In this document: positions 39,056 to 47,888 of the stretch, one piece after another
Layout of the letters: each line of letters begins with the position of its first letter
Position numbering within the stretch: the stretch's first letter is position 1
Assembly: GCF_026343115.1 (NCBI RefSeq)
Contig: NZ_JAPEMC010000001.1
Coordinates: forward strand, 3,596,001 to 3,660,000
Direction of reading: 5' to 3'
Length of the DNA: 64,000 nucleotides
Source of the DNA: Streptomyces sp. NBC_00102
GTDB lineage: Bacteria > Actinomycetota > Actinomycetes > Streptomycetales > Streptomycetaceae
Notes under the pieces: generated by a model
Told to the model about the DNA's origin: nothing
What the model saw: only the letters and a program-made list of their open reading frames with translations
The model's database searches: none
Translations under genes and position numbers: made by a program

Positions 39056-40444
39056 TCATACGCGGAAGACGTCGAGGAACGAACTCCACCAGCCCTTGCT
39101 CTTCTTCGTCGACTCGGCCGCGTGGTGACGGGGCGTCACCTGTGCGGAGTCCGCCGAAACCCTTGTGGTGGCGTTGGTCTGATGGTGCGTCACGCCGTGA
39201 CGCGCCGCGGTCGGGGTGAAGACCACGGGCAGGGCCGCGAGCGCGCGGTGGAAGGGTCCCGGCCGCCACTCGACGGCCGACGGGTGCACCGCGAGAGCGA
39301 TGTCCGGTACGGAGTTGAGCACCTTCTCGATCGCGGTGAGGGCGATCAGCTGGGCCGGGGACTTCGCCGGGCACACGTGCGGGCCGGCGCCCCAGGCGAG
39401 GTGCGCGCCCTTGGCCATGGTCTCCCGGGCGTCGGTCAGGTCCGGGTCGCTGTTGGCGGCGGCGAAGCTGATCAGTACGGGCGTGCCCGCCTTCAGGATC
39501 ATGCCGTTGAGGTCGACGTCCTGAACGGGGTAGTGGGTCGCGTAGTTGGCGATCGGCGGGTTGTTCCAGAGCACGCCGTCGATGGCGTCCTCGACGAGGA
39601 GTCCGCCCCCTCGGTGGGTGCCCTGGCCCGTGTCCCCGGACAACATGGCGAGCAGGGCGTTGGCTATCAGGTTGCGCTCCGGCTCGACGCCCGCGCCCAT
39701 CAGCATGACGAGCTGGTCCTTCAGCTCCTCGTCGCTGAGTCCGGCCGGGTGCTGGATCAGCCAGGAGGTGATGTCCTCGCCGGGCTGCCGCCGCTTGAGG
39801 GCGACGAGCTCCATCAGGCACTCCGTCAGGCGGGCGTTGGCCCGCAGCACGTCCTCGCCGTCGAAGATGGCGGACATGTCACGGGTGAGCCGGTCGCCGA
39901 TGTCGCCGGGGCAGCCGAAGAGCTGGTTGAAGAGGAGCAGCGGCAGCAGCTTCGCGTAGTCGCCGAGGAGGTCGGCGCTGCCCCGCTCGATGAACTGGTC
40001 GACCAGGTAGTCCCCGATGCGCTCCACGTCCCGCCGCAGCCGGCTGGGGTTCAGCCGGGCGAGGCTTTCGGTGACGGCCTTGCGCAGCCGCAGGTGCTCG
40101 GTGCCGTCCGTGAACAGGCAGTTGGGCCGGTACGCCATCATCGGCAGGACCGGGCTGTCGAGCGGAACCTGTCCCTCGCGCAGCGCGACCCACCGGCGGG
40201 AGTCCCGCGCGAAGAGCGACGGGTTCTGGAGCACCCGGAGCGCCGCCTCGTGCTGGACCACCAGGGTGGCTTCCACACCGGGGGCCAGCTCGATCGGTGC
40301 CGCGGGACCGTGGGTGCGCAGCGCCTCGTACACGCGATGCGGATCGGCCGCGAACTCCGGGCCGTAGAGCGACGTCTGCCGCCCCTGGTGCATCGGGCAC
40401 CCGGAGGGGGCGCCCTGCGGGTTGGCTCCCGGCGACGGGTCCAT
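39056..40444 (-). CDS. Cytochrome P450 (CYP157-like, altered ExxR)
   Basis: 462 aa. The heme loop WGAGPHVCPAK holds Cys (about 358). The K-helix reads IDGVLWNNPP, so the ExxR salt bridge is missing, as reported for CYP157 members. The I-helix has MGAGVEPERN instead of AGxxT. The C-terminus (about 420-462) is a basic Ser/Thr tail. First P450 in the cvnE position of a conservon, just downstream of the GTPase. Its function may be structural or signalling rather than ordinary oxygenation. Confidence 0.88.
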   Translation of the reverse strand: MDPSPGANPQGAPSGCPMHQGRQTSLYGPEFAADPHRVYEALRTHGPAAPIELAPGVEATLVVQHEAALRVLQNPSLFARDSRRWVALREGQVPLDSPVLPMMAYRPNCLFTDGTEHLRLRKAVTESLARLNPSRLRRDVERIGDYLVDQFIERGSADLLGDYAKLLPLLLFNQLFGCPGDIGDRLTRDMSAIFDGEDVLRANARLTECLMELVALKRRQPGEDITSWLIQHPAGLSDEELKDQLVMLMGAGVEPERNLIANALLAMLSGDTGQGTHRGGGLLVEDAIDGVLWNNPPIANYATHYPVQDVDLNGMILKAGTPVLISFAAANSDPDLTDARETMAKGAHLAWGAGPHVCPAKSPAQLIALTAIEKVLNSVPDIALAVHPSAVEWRPGPFHRALAALPVVFTPTAARHGVTHHQTNATTRVSADSAQVTPRHHAAESTKKSKGWWSSFLDVFRV

Positions 40445-40514
40445 GTCTCTTCCTCGGTGTGAAGTCGGGCCGGTCGGGCCCGTGGGGGGTGGGGCTCAGA
40501 AGGGGCGGTGGGCG

Positions 40515-40567
40515 GGCGGTGTCCGGCGAAACTCCGCCGGGTTCACCGCGATCCGCCGGACACCGCC
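40515..40567 (-). terminator. Hairpin between cvnD and the P450
   Basis: GGCGGTGTCCGGCG pairs perfectly with CGCCGGACACCGCC (14 bases), ending on the cvnD stop codon. No T run. It may reduce transcription of the P450 genes relative to cvnA-D. Confidence 0.55.
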
Positions 40568-41157
40568 TAGGCGACGCGGGTCAGGAGGTGCTGCACCAGC
40601 GTGATCAGGGCCTGCGCGGAGGACTTCTGGTCGCGGGCGTCGCAGTGGATCACCGGAGTGTCCGGCAGCAGGTCGAGCGCCTCGCGGAGCTCGTCCTCGC
40701 CGTGCTGGTTCGAGGGGTCGAAGCTGTTCACGGCGACCGCGTACTCCAGGCCGTACCGCTCGACCAGGTCGATCACCGGGAAGGTGTCGGCCAGCCGGCC
40801 CGGGTCGACCAGCAGCAGCGCGCCGAGCGAACCACGGGCCATGTCCTCCCACAGCTGGACGAACCGCTGCTGCCCGGGGGTACCGAACAGGTACAGCACC
40901 AGCTCGTCGCTGAGCGTCAGACGGCCGAAGTCCAGGGCGACCGTCGTGGTCTCCTTGCCGGGAGCGCTCCGCAGGTCGTCCAGATGGGCGGCGGCCTGCG
41001 TCATCCGCTCCTCGGTCCGCAGCGGGGTGATCTCGGAGAGCGTGCCGATGAGCGTCGTCTTGCCCACGGCGAAGTGTCCGACGACGAGGATCTTCGCCGC
41101 GCGCTGGACCGCGTCCGGCACATAGATGTTCTCAGCCGAAGCGGACGTGGAGTCCAT
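40567..41157 (-). CDS. cvnD: CvnD, conservon GTP-binding protein
   Basis: 196 aa. Walker A is GHFAVGKTT (27-35), G3-like is LFGTPGQQRF and the NxxD-like motif is VNSFDPS. This is the Rab-like small GTPase of bacterial conservons, probably acting as a switch at the membrane with CvnA-C. Its start overlaps cvnC by 26 bases. It is followed by the P450. Confidence 0.92.
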   Translation of the reverse strand: MDSTSASAENIYVPDAVQRAAKILVVGHFAVGKTTLIGTLSEITPLRTEERMTQAAAHLDDLRSAPGKETTTVALDFGRLTLSDELVLYLFGTPGQQRFVQLWEDMARGSLGALLLVDPGRLADTFPVIDLVERYGLEYAVAVNSFDPSNQHGEDELREALDLLPDTPVIHCDARDQKSSAQALITLVQHLLTRVA

Positions 41158-41506
41158 GCAACACCTCTTCGAGGATCTTCCGGTCGACGAGCTGGGCGGC
41201 GGGCGGGGCCTTGCGCCGGATCAGGTGGCCCTGTTCCGCTAAATCCTGGAGCAGCAGCCGGGCCACCCCCACGGGCTGCTGGAGGTGGCCCGCCACCTCC
41301 GCCACCGAGAGGTAGCCGCCGGAACACAGCTCCCAGATCGCCCGGACCTCGGGACCCGCCTGGACGGGCATCTCCCGGTCCGGGGCGATGGTGACGAGCG
41401 TGACGAGGGAGAGCGCATCGGCGTCGGGCAGACCTCGCCCGCCGGTGATGACGTACGAGCGGACGAATCCGCTGGAGACGGCCTCTTCCTCGCCCCGGGC
41501 CGTCAT
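41132..41506 (-). CDS. cvnC: CvnC, DUF742 protein
   Basis: 124 aa from ATG 41,506 in an ATGA overlap with cvnB; a longer upstream frame is a shadow. FVRSYVITGGRGLPDADALSLVTLV and ELCSGGYLSVAEVAGHLQQPVGVARLLLQDLAEQGHL are the DUF742 signature with a winged-helix-like end. Works with CvnA, B and D as a G-protein-coupled-like complex; exact role unknown. Confidence 0.92.
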   Translation of the reverse strand: MTARGEEEAVSSGFVRSYVITGGRGLPDADALSLVTLVTIAPDREMPVQAGPEVRAIWELCSGGYLSVAEVAGHLQQPVGVARLLLQDLAEQGHLIRRKAPPAAQLVDRKILEEVLHGLHVRFG

Positions 41507-41907
41507 GCGTCGCTTCCCGCCGTCTGGCGAGGAGGTGTGGTCATCGCCTTTCCGACCGCGCCCACCTGCTGCTGCATGCGGAAGGACATCGCTTCCATGT
41601 CCACGTCCGCGGCCGCCGCGGCGGCCAGGTAGGCGCCGCTGCCCGCAGCTATGAGGAAGATCCAGCCGTCCTCGTACTCCAGCAGCGTCTGCCGCCACTG
41701 GCCGGGGGCGCGGGTGCCTATGAAGGGGGCGACGGCCCGGCTCAGCGACTGCATCGAGCTCATGGCGGCGGCGACGGTCTCCGCGTCGTCACGGCCGATG
41801 TCGGCCGAGCTGGCGAGCAGCAGGCCGTCGGCGGACACGAGGATCGCGTGCCGGGCGCCTGGTACCTGGAGCACGTCGTCGAGTACCCACGACAGGTCGG
41901 GATTCAC
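41503..41907 (-). CDS. cvnB: CvnB, roadblock/LC7 protein
   Basis: 134 aa. DLSWVLDDVLQVPGARHAILVSADGLLLASS is the roadblock start, with MSSMQSLSRAVAPFIG and WIFLIAAGSGAYLA. Roadblock proteins regulate small GTPases such as CvnD. Overlaps cvnA and cvnC by ATGA. Confidence 0.92.
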   Translation of the reverse strand: MNPDLSWVLDDVLQVPGARHAILVSADGLLLASSADIGRDDAETVAAAMSSMQSLSRAVAPFIGTRAPGQWRQTLLEYEDGWIFLIAAGSGAYLAAAAAADVDMEAMSFRMQQQVGAVGKAMTTPPRQTAGSDA

Positions 41908-43133
41908 TGGTTCTCGGGTCCTTCCATCGTCGTCGTGTCACGTCCGGACCGTGTACCCCGCTGGAACGCGCCGAGCCGGGAGGCCGTCTCCTCGTTGCTG
42001 CGCGCGGGCGCCGGCTCGGCCGTCGCCGTGGGGAGTACGGAGACCGGGCTCTGACGACGGCGCTTGGGCAGGCCGCCGACGGTGGTGGCGGCCGGCAGCG
42101 CGGGAGCGGCCGGTTCGTGCCGTACGGCGTCGGGGAACAGCGGGGTCGGGGCGGCGGCCGGGCGGCTCGCGAGCGACGGCACGGAGGGCACCGAGGTCTC
42201 GCGGGTGACCGGTACGGGGCTCGGCGGCACGTCGCCGGTCAGCAGCTCGTCGGGGAGCAGAACCACCGCGCGTACACCTCCGTAGGGGGATACGGAGTCC
42301 ACCGAGACCTTGAACCCGTAGCGGGCGGCCAGCAGGCCGGAGACGGCGAACCCGAACTGAGGGGGAATGCCCAGGCTGGAGACGCTGATCTCCGCGCGGG
42401 GGTCGAGCAGGGCCCCGGCGCGGTCCTTCTCCTCCTGGCCCATGCCGAGACCGGCGTCGTCCACGATGAGGCAGACGCCCGAGGGCACGGACTGGATGTT
42501 GATCTCGACCGGGGTGCCGGGGGCGGAGTAGTTGGTGGCGTTGGCCATCAGCTCGGCGAGGACCACGGCCACCGGCTCGACGGCCTTGCTGACCACCGAG
42601 TAGTTCACCTGCCCGTTGATGCGGACCCGGTCGAAGTGCCGGATACGGCCCTGGGCGCTGCGGGCCACGTCGAAGACGGAGGCGACGGTCTCGCGGCGGC
42701 CGAGCCAGCCGCCGCAGAGCACGGCGATGCCCTGTGCCCGGCGGCCGAACTGGCTGTTGGCGTGGTCGATCGACATGAGGTCGGCCAGGATCTGCGGGTC
42801 GTCGCCGTACTTCGTCTGGGCCTTCTCGATGACGACCTGCTGCTGGTCGGCGAGGCCCTGGAGGGTACGCACGGCGGCCTTGAGGACGGCCTTGGTCTCC
42901 TCCTCGGCGTCCTTGCGGACGTCGGAGAGCTCGGCGGCGTGCCGGTGCAGGAGACCGGTCTGCGCGGCCTGCCACTCGTCGCGCTGCCGCCACAGGCCCT
43001 CGCGCTCGGCTCTGAGCTCGGAGGTCTGCCTGCGCAGCCGGATATTGGTTTTACGAGCCCGCAGCACGGCGCCAACGGCGACCAGCGCTACGACCATCAG
43101 TGCCCAGAGGACAGCGTCCTGTGGAAATGTCAT
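41904..43133 (-). CDS. cvnA: CvnA, membrane histidine-kinase-like sensor
   Basis: 409 aa from ATG 43,133. One membrane helix (about 10-28, LWALMVVALVAVGAVL) is followed by a coiled coil (SELRAEREGLWRQRDEWQ). The HATPase part has an N box ELMANATNYSAPGTPV and a G box DDAGLGMG. No clear phospho-His is visible. The C-terminal third is a Pro/Ser-rich variable tail. The start was chosen over an upstream frame because AAG-rich leader and homologous CvnA proteins begin with the membrane helix. Confidence 0.9.
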   Translation of the reverse strand: MTFPQDAVLWALMVVALVAVGAVLRARKTNIRLRRQTSELRAEREGLWRQRDEWQAAQTGLLHRHAAELSDVRKDAEEETKAVLKAAVRTLQGLADQQQVVIEKAQTKYGDDPQILADLMSIDHANSQFGRRAQGIAVLCGGWLGRRETVASVFDVARSAQGRIRHFDRVRINGQVNYSVVSKAVEPVAVVLAELMANATNYSAPGTPVEINIQSVPSGVCLIVDDAGLGMGQEEKDRAGALLDPRAEISVSSLGIPPQFGFAVSGLLAARYGFKVSVDSVSPYGGVRAVVLLPDELLTGDVPPSPVPVTRETSVPSVPSLASRPAAAPTPLFPDAVRHEPAAPALPAATTVGGLPKRRRQSPVSVLPTATAEPAPARSNEETASRLGAFQRGTRSGRDTTTMEGPENQ

Positions 43134-43796
43134 GAGACTCACTTCAAGTGCCAAGGCTACGGATACGGCTTGACGTCCCCGTGCCTGCCGCATTCCCTGG
43201 CTCGACGAGCCCTGGACCGCGCCACGCAGGGAATGCCCCTCCGAAGTCGGGGCCGAGGTTGTCACCCCTTGCGGAGTGCCCCCCATACGCCATCAGCCCA
43301 CTGGAAGTCAGTTGATCTTACATGGGACACATAAGTAAGTGTGAATTCCTGAGCATCAGTTGTTCGGGCTCGACCGATTATGCGCATTTATGATCCACCG
43401 TCATATGCGCGGCCTGTGCGGGGGGATGTCCGTTCGTGACGGTGAACGGCGCTGTGGTGACACGTGCGTCCAGCGCGTGCCGGTGACGGGGCGGGGTCGT
43501 CGGGGGCGCCGTGGGGTGCACGGAAGGTGGCCGCGGGGTGGCGTCCGTGGCCGCACGGGGTGGTGACGCGAGGGGCTGGTGGGAGGTGTGGGGATAGTGG
43601 GGGACCTGTGGAGATTTCGCGTAGGAGAGGCGAGCCGGTTTCCGGACGGGCATCGGCAGGGTCCGGTCGGGTCCGGGGGAGGGGTCGGGGGCGGGCCCGG
43701 TGAGCGCCATGGGGCACCGGTTCGGGCGGCTCGGGCACCCGTCCCGGCGGCTCGGGCGGTCCCGGCGGTCCGGCCGGTTCAGACGGTCCGGCCGGT
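43134..43796. promoter_or_regulatory. Intergenic region between conservon and DeoR gene
   Basis: About 660 bases without a supported gene. The AT-richer stretch at about 43,310-43,410 probably holds the cvnA promoter. It contains an imperfect palindrome (GCGCAT/ATGCGC arms, 43,382-43,410). Near 43,770-43,800 the sequence GGTCCGGCCGGTTCAGAC is repeated in tandem just before the DeoR stop. Confidence 0.4.
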
Positions 43797-44597
43797 TCAG
43801 ACGGCGATGACGGTCACGCCCGCCTCGCGGAACGCCTCCGCGTCCTCGTCGCCGAGGTCGGTGTCGGTCACCAGCACGTCGACGCACCGCAGTTCGCAGA
43901 CCCGGGCGAAGGCCCGGCGGCCGATCTTGGAGGAGTCGGCCGCCACGACCACGCGCTGAGCGCGTTCGGCCAGCAGTCGGTTGACGGCCGCCTCGCCCTC
44001 GTGGTGGACGTACGCCCCGTCCCGTACGTCGATCGCGTTGACGCCCAGGACGGCGACATCGAGCGTGATCTCCTCCAGTACCCCGCGCGCCAGCGGGCCC
44101 GTCAGTTCGTACGACTGTGGGCGGGCGACTCCGCCGGTCACCACGGTCTTGATCTGCGGCCGGATCACCAGCTCGTTGGCGATGTTCAGGGCGTTGGTCA
44201 CCACGGTCAGCGCGGGCGGTGCGCTGCCTCCGGCCGCACTGTCACCGCCGATGTCCGTACGCACCGAGAGGCCGCGCGCCACCTCGGTGACCGTCGTGCC
44301 GCCGGTCAGCCCCACGACGCCGCCGGCCGGCACCAGATCGGCCACGGCGCGCCCGATGCGCTGCTTCTGGGAGGCGTGGCGGGCCGTCTTGTACCGAAGG
44401 GGGAGCTCGTAGGACACCCCGTGCGCGACCGCGCCGCCCCGGGTCCGGGTGAGCATCTGCTGCTCGGCGAGCTGGTCCAGATCCCGGCGGATCGTCGCCG
44501 CCGACACGTCGAGCGTCGCCGCCGCCTCCTCCACGTCCAACCGGCCGTGCGCGGCGAGCAGTTCCAGCAGGGCGTTCCACCGGGCGTCCCTGGACAC
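43797..44597 (-). CDS. DeoR-family transcriptional regulator
   Basis: 266 aa. The N-terminal DeoR helix-turn-helix reads LAAHGRLDVEEAAATLDVSAATIRRDLDQL (quoted in part: VSAATIRRDLDQL), followed by RTRGGAV. The DeoRC sugar-phosphate domain has TGGTTVTEVARGL, VVTNALNIANEL and VAADSSKIGRRAFA. Sugar-phosphate binding would relieve repression. Divergent from the SIS isomerase gene, with operator-like repeats between. A probable AgaR-type repressor. Confidence 0.9.
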   Translation of the reverse strand: MSRDARWNALLELLAAHGRLDVEEAAATLDVSAATIRRDLDQLAEQQMLTRTRGGAVAHGVSYELPLRYKTARHASQKQRIGRAVADLVPAGGVVGLTGGTTVTEVARGLSVRTDIGGDSAAGGSAPPALTVVTNALNIANELVIRPQIKTVVTGGVARPQSYELTGPLARGVLEEITLDVAVLGVNAIDVRDGAYVHHEGEAAVNRLLAERAQRVVVAADSSKIGRRAFARVCELRCVDVLVTDTDLGDEDAEAFREAGVTVIAV

Positions 44598-44701
44598 AGG
44601 CGCTCTCCTCGGATGTGTGGGGCATTGCGGGGCTCCGGGCGTCCCCCGGGCGTGCGGCCTGGGCGGAATCCGGACAGTCGCAAGCCTGACACGAGCAGCG
44701 G

Positions 44702-44783
44702 AAATGTTCGAACGGTGAAAGAAGTGAGCGTCTGCGTGCTTGAAAATGCTCGATACGAGCCGCTAGCGTGCACGAACGAGCAT
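44702..44783. promoter_or_regulatory. Promoter and DeoR operators of the sugar cluster
   Basis: A promoter -35 TTGAAA (44,740-44,745) and -10 TAGCGT (44,764-44,769) with an 18-base spacer. Three related ATG(C/T)TCG motifs overlap it: AAATGTTCGAAC at 44,702, AAATGCTCGATAC at 44,744 and GAACGAGCAT on the other strand at 44,774. Confidence 0.5.
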
Positions 44784-44889
44784 GCGCACCCCGGTTGGGC
44801 CGTGCATGCCGGAACGAGCGCGCCGGTCGTCGGACCGAGCGTGCAGGACAGGTGCGGCCGAGCACCTCCCCCGTAAGGAGCGCGTTGTC

Positions 44890-45774
44890 GTGACCTTCGT
44901 CGAAGCCGAGATCGCCAGTCAGCCCGCCTGCTGGCGCCGCGCCGCCGAGCTGGCGGCCACCCGGGCCGAGGCCCTTCCCGCCCACGGCGAGCGCGTCGCC
45001 GTCGTGGGCTGCGGCACCTCCTACTACATGGCGCAGGCCTACGCGGTGCTGCGCGAGAGCAACGGACTCGGCGAGTCCGACGCCTTCGCCGCCTCCGAGT
45101 TCCCCCTCGGGCGCCGCTACGACAGGGTCGTGGCGCTCACCCGCTCCGGCACCACCACCGAGGTGCTGGAACTGCTCGGCCGGCTGCACGGCACCACCCG
45201 TACCGTCGTCGTCACGGCCGTGCCCAGCGACGAGGTGCGGGCGGTCTGCGACGACATCGTCGAACTCGCCTTCGCGGACGAGGAGTCCGTGGTGCAGACC
45301 CGGTTCGCCACCACCGCGCTCACTCTCTTCCGCGCCCACCTCGGGCTGCACACCGACGCCGTGGTCACCGACGCCGAGACCGCCCTCGCCGCACCGCTGC
45401 CCGAAGGCCTCGTCGAAGCCACCCAGCTCTCCTTCCTCGGACGCGGCTGGACGGTCGGCCTCGCCAACGAGGCCGCGCTGAAGATGAAGGAGGCATCGCT
45501 GGCCTGGACCGAGTCCTACCCGGCGATGGAGTACCGCCACGGCCCGATCAGCATCGCCACCGACACCACCGCGACCTGGATGTTCGGCACCGCCCCCGCC
45601 GGTCTCCCCGAGCAGGTGCGGGCGACCGGTGCGCAGTGGGTGGAGAGCGGCCTCGACCCGCTCGCCGACCTGATCCGCGTCCAGCGGCTCGCCGTCGCCC
45701 GCGCGGTCGCCGCCGGCCTCGACCCCGACCGGCCGCGTCACCTGACGCGCTCGGTGGTCCTCCAGGAAGCCTGA
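44890..45774 (+). CDS. SIS-domain sugar isomerase (AgaS-like)
   Basis: 294 aa from GTG with AAGGAG upstream. First SIS half: VAVVGCGTSYYMAQAYAVL (about 37-55) and ALTRSGTTTEVL; second half: GRGWTVGLANEAALKMKEASLAWTESYPAMEYRHGP. This is close to GlmS-type SIS proteins lacking the glutaminase half, as in AgaS, which deaminates and isomerises galactosamine-6-P to tagatose-6-P. Start of a four-gene operon. A glucosamine-6-P enzyme is an alternative. Confidence 0.85.
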   Translation: MTFVEAEIASQPACWRRAAELAATRAEALPAHGERVAVVGCGTSYYMAQAYAVLRESNGLGESDAFAASEFPLGRRYDRVVALTRSGTTTEVLELLGRLHGTTRTVVVTAVPSDEVRAVCDDIVELAFADEESVVQTRFATTALTLFRAHLGLHTDAVVTDAETALAAPLPEGLVEATQLSFLGRGWTVGLANEAALKMKEASLAWTESYPAMEYRHGPISIATDTTATWMFGTAPAGLPEQVRATGAQWVESGLDPLADLIRVQRLAVARAVAAGLDPDRPRHLTRSVVLQEA

Positions 45775-45779
45775 CCGCG

Positions 45780-46829
45780 ATGAGCCGGACCACGATGAGC
45801 CGGACCGCCACGAGCCGGACCGCCATGAGCGGGACCGCGGGGGACCACCCGCACCTGATAGCCGTCGACGTCGGCGGTACGGGGACCAAGGCGGCCCTCC
45901 TCGATCCCGCGGGCCGGGTACGCGAACGGTTCTGGCGGCCCACCGGGCGCGAGGACGGCCCGGACCCGGTGGTGCGCCGGGTGCTCGACCTCGTGGACGA
46001 GCTCTGCCGGCGGGCGGCCGAGGCCGGCTTCCCGGCCTCCGCGGTCGGTCTCGCCGTCCCGGGCATCGTCGACGAAGCCGCCGGAACCGCCGTGCGCTCG
46101 ACCACCATCGGCTGGCACGACGTCCCCTTCGGCCGTCTCGTCCGGGAACGGACCGGGCTGCCGGTCGCCGTCAGCCACGACGTACGGGCCGGAGGCGTGG
46201 CCGAAGCCCGGCTCGGCGCCGGACGCGCGGAGCGCGACTTCCTGTTCGTCCCGGTCGGGACCGGCATCGCCGGCGCCCTGGTCCACGACGGCCGGGCCGT
46301 CCCCGGAGCGCACCACCGCTCCGGCGAGATCGGCCACCTCCGGGTCCGCCCGGACGGCGAACCCTGCGCCTGCGGCGGTACGGGCTGCGCCGAGGTCTAC
46401 GCCTCGGCGGCGGCGGTGTCCCGGCGGTACGGGGCGGGACCGGGGGCTCACGCCGATACCACTTCGGGCGCGGTGGCCGACGCGGCGGAAGTCGCGCGGC
46501 GGGCGGCGGCCGGAGACCCGGCGGCCCGAGCGGTGTGGGACGAGGCCGTCTCGGCCCTCGCCGACGTCCTGCTCGTCGCCTGCGCGGTGCTGGACCCGCC
46601 GTTGATCGTGGTGGGCGGTGGACTCGCGGAGTCCGGCGACCAGTTGCTCGTACCGCTGCGGGAGCGGATGGCCGAACGGGCCACCGTCCAGCGCGTTCCG
46701 GCGCTCGTCCGCGCGGAGCTCGGCGACCGGGCGGGCTGCCTGGGCGCGGGACTGCTCGCGGCGGACCTGCTCGCAGAGGGAGCGGACCCGCTCGCCGAAG
46801 GGACCGAAGGGGAGGGGGAGGGCCGGTGA
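45780..46829 (+). CDS. ROK-family sugar kinase with repeat start
   Basis: 349 aa from ATG 45,780. VDVGGTGTKAALLD (phosphate 1 motif), VAVPGIVDEAAG, and the zinc site GEIGHLRVRPDGEPCACGGTGCAEVYAS are typical of ROK. The first 20 residues are four copies of a five-residue MSRTA-like unit from a 15-bp tandem repeat with several in-frame ATG codons. Any ATG (45,780; 45,795; 45,825) would serve. It probably phosphorylates N-acetylgalactosamine or a related sugar. Confidence 0.87.
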   Translation: MSRTTMSRTATSRTAMSGTAGDHPHLIAVDVGGTGTKAALLDPAGRVRERFWRPTGREDGPDPVVRRVLDLVDELCRRAAEAGFPASAVGLAVPGIVDEAAGTAVRSTTIGWHDVPFGRLVRERTGLPVAVSHDVRAGGVAEARLGAGRAERDFLFVPVGTGIAGALVHDGRAVPGAHHRSGEIGHLRVRPDGEPCACGGTGCAEVYASAAAVSRRYGAGPGAHADTTSGAVADAAEVARRAAAGDPAARAVWDEAVSALADVLLVACAVLDPPLIVVGGGLAESGDQLLVPLRERMAERATVQRVPALVRAELGDRAGCLGAGLLAADLLAEGADPLAEGTEGEGEGR

Positions 46830-47734
46830 TCGTCACGCTGACGCCGAACCCCGCGCTCGACATCACCTACACCGTCCCCGGCTTCCGCCCGCACGCCTCG
46901 CATCGGGTGACCGGGGTGCACGCCCAGGCCGGCGGCAAGGGGGTCAACGTCTCCCGGGTCCTGCACGCCCTGGGCCGCCCCACCACCGCGGTCCTGCCGC
47001 TGGGCGGCCGTACCGGCGAGGTGGTCCGGGCCGACCTGGACGGCCGGCGCCTCGCCCACGCGGCGGTGGCCGTCGGCGGGGAGACCCGGCGCACCGTCGC
47101 GGTGGTGGACGGCACCGACACCACCATGCTCAACGAACCCGGCCCGGAGGTGACCACCGGCGAGTGGGCCTCGGTACGGGCCGCCGTGCGCGATCTCCTG
47201 CCGCGGGCAAGCGTGCTGACGATCTCCGGCAGCCTCCCCGCAGGGCTGCGCGAGGACGCCTGCGCCGAGCTGATACGGCTCGCCCGCACCCGGGGCGTAC
47301 CGGTGATCCTCGACGCGGACGGGCCGGTGCTGACCGCCGGACTCTCCGCACGGCCCACCGTGGTCAAGCCCAACGCCGACGAACTCCGTTCGGCCACCGG
47401 CTTCGAGGACCCCGAACGGGCCGCGTCCGCCCTGATCTCCGCCGGCGCCGAGGCGGTCGTCGCCTCGCTCGGGCCGGAGGGACTGCTGGCCGTGACCCCG
47501 GACGGCGTCTGGCGGGCCCGGCCGCCGGGCCGGATCGCCGGGAACACGGCGGGCGCGGGCGATTCCGTGGTCGCCGCGCTGGCCGCCGGACTGGCCGACG
47601 GCACCCCCTGGCCGGAGCTCCTCGCCGACGCGGTGGCGCTCTCCGCCGCGACCGTACTCGCCCCGCGCGCGGGGGAGTTCGACCCGGAGGCGTACCGCGA
47701 GCTGGCCGGCCGCGTCGAGGTCATCCGCGGCTGA
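46826..47734 (+). CDS. PfkB-family kinase (1-PFK / tagatose-6-P kinase-like)
   Basis: 302 aa from GTG in a GTGA overlap. TLTPNPALDITYTV and QAGGKGVNVSRVL (about 32-44) are the LacC/FruK signature, with the C-terminal GNTAGAGDSVVAALAAGL (catalytic Asp about 243). It would make the bisphosphate for the aldolase next door, most likely tagatose-1,6-bisphosphate given AgaS upstream. 1-phosphofructokinase is an alternative. Confidence 0.87.
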   Translation: MIVTLTPNPALDITYTVPGFRPHASHRVTGVHAQAGGKGVNVSRVLHALGRPTTAVLPLGGRTGEVVRADLDGRRLAHAAVAVGGETRRTVAVVDGTDTTMLNEPGPEVTTGEWASVRAAVRDLLPRASVLTISGSLPAGLREDACAELIRLARTRGVPVILDADGPVLTAGLSARPTVVKPNADELRSATGFEDPERAASALISAGAEAVVASLGPEGLLAVTPDGVWRARPPGRIAGNTAGAGDSVVAALAAGLADGTPWPELLADAVALSAATVLAPRAGEFDPEAYRELAGRVEVIRG

Positions 47735-47752
47735 CCACCGCGCTCCACGACG

Positions 47753-47872
47753 CCGTCCCGTACCCCGTTCCGTCCTCCCTGTCCCGTACCCCGTTCCGTA
47801 CTCCCCGTCCTGTCCTCCCCGTTCCGTCCTCCCCGTCCCGTACCCCCGTTCCGTCCTCCTCGCTCGACACCG
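47753..47872 (+). repeat. Polypyrimidine tandem repeat
   Basis: About 120 bases made of CCGT(T/C)CCGTCCTCC and CCCGTACCCC-like units, almost without purines other than G and scattered A. It lies in the gap before the aldolase gene. The strand bias may affect RNA or DNA structure. Confidence 0.7.
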
Positions 47873-47888
47873 TTCTGGAGACACGCAC

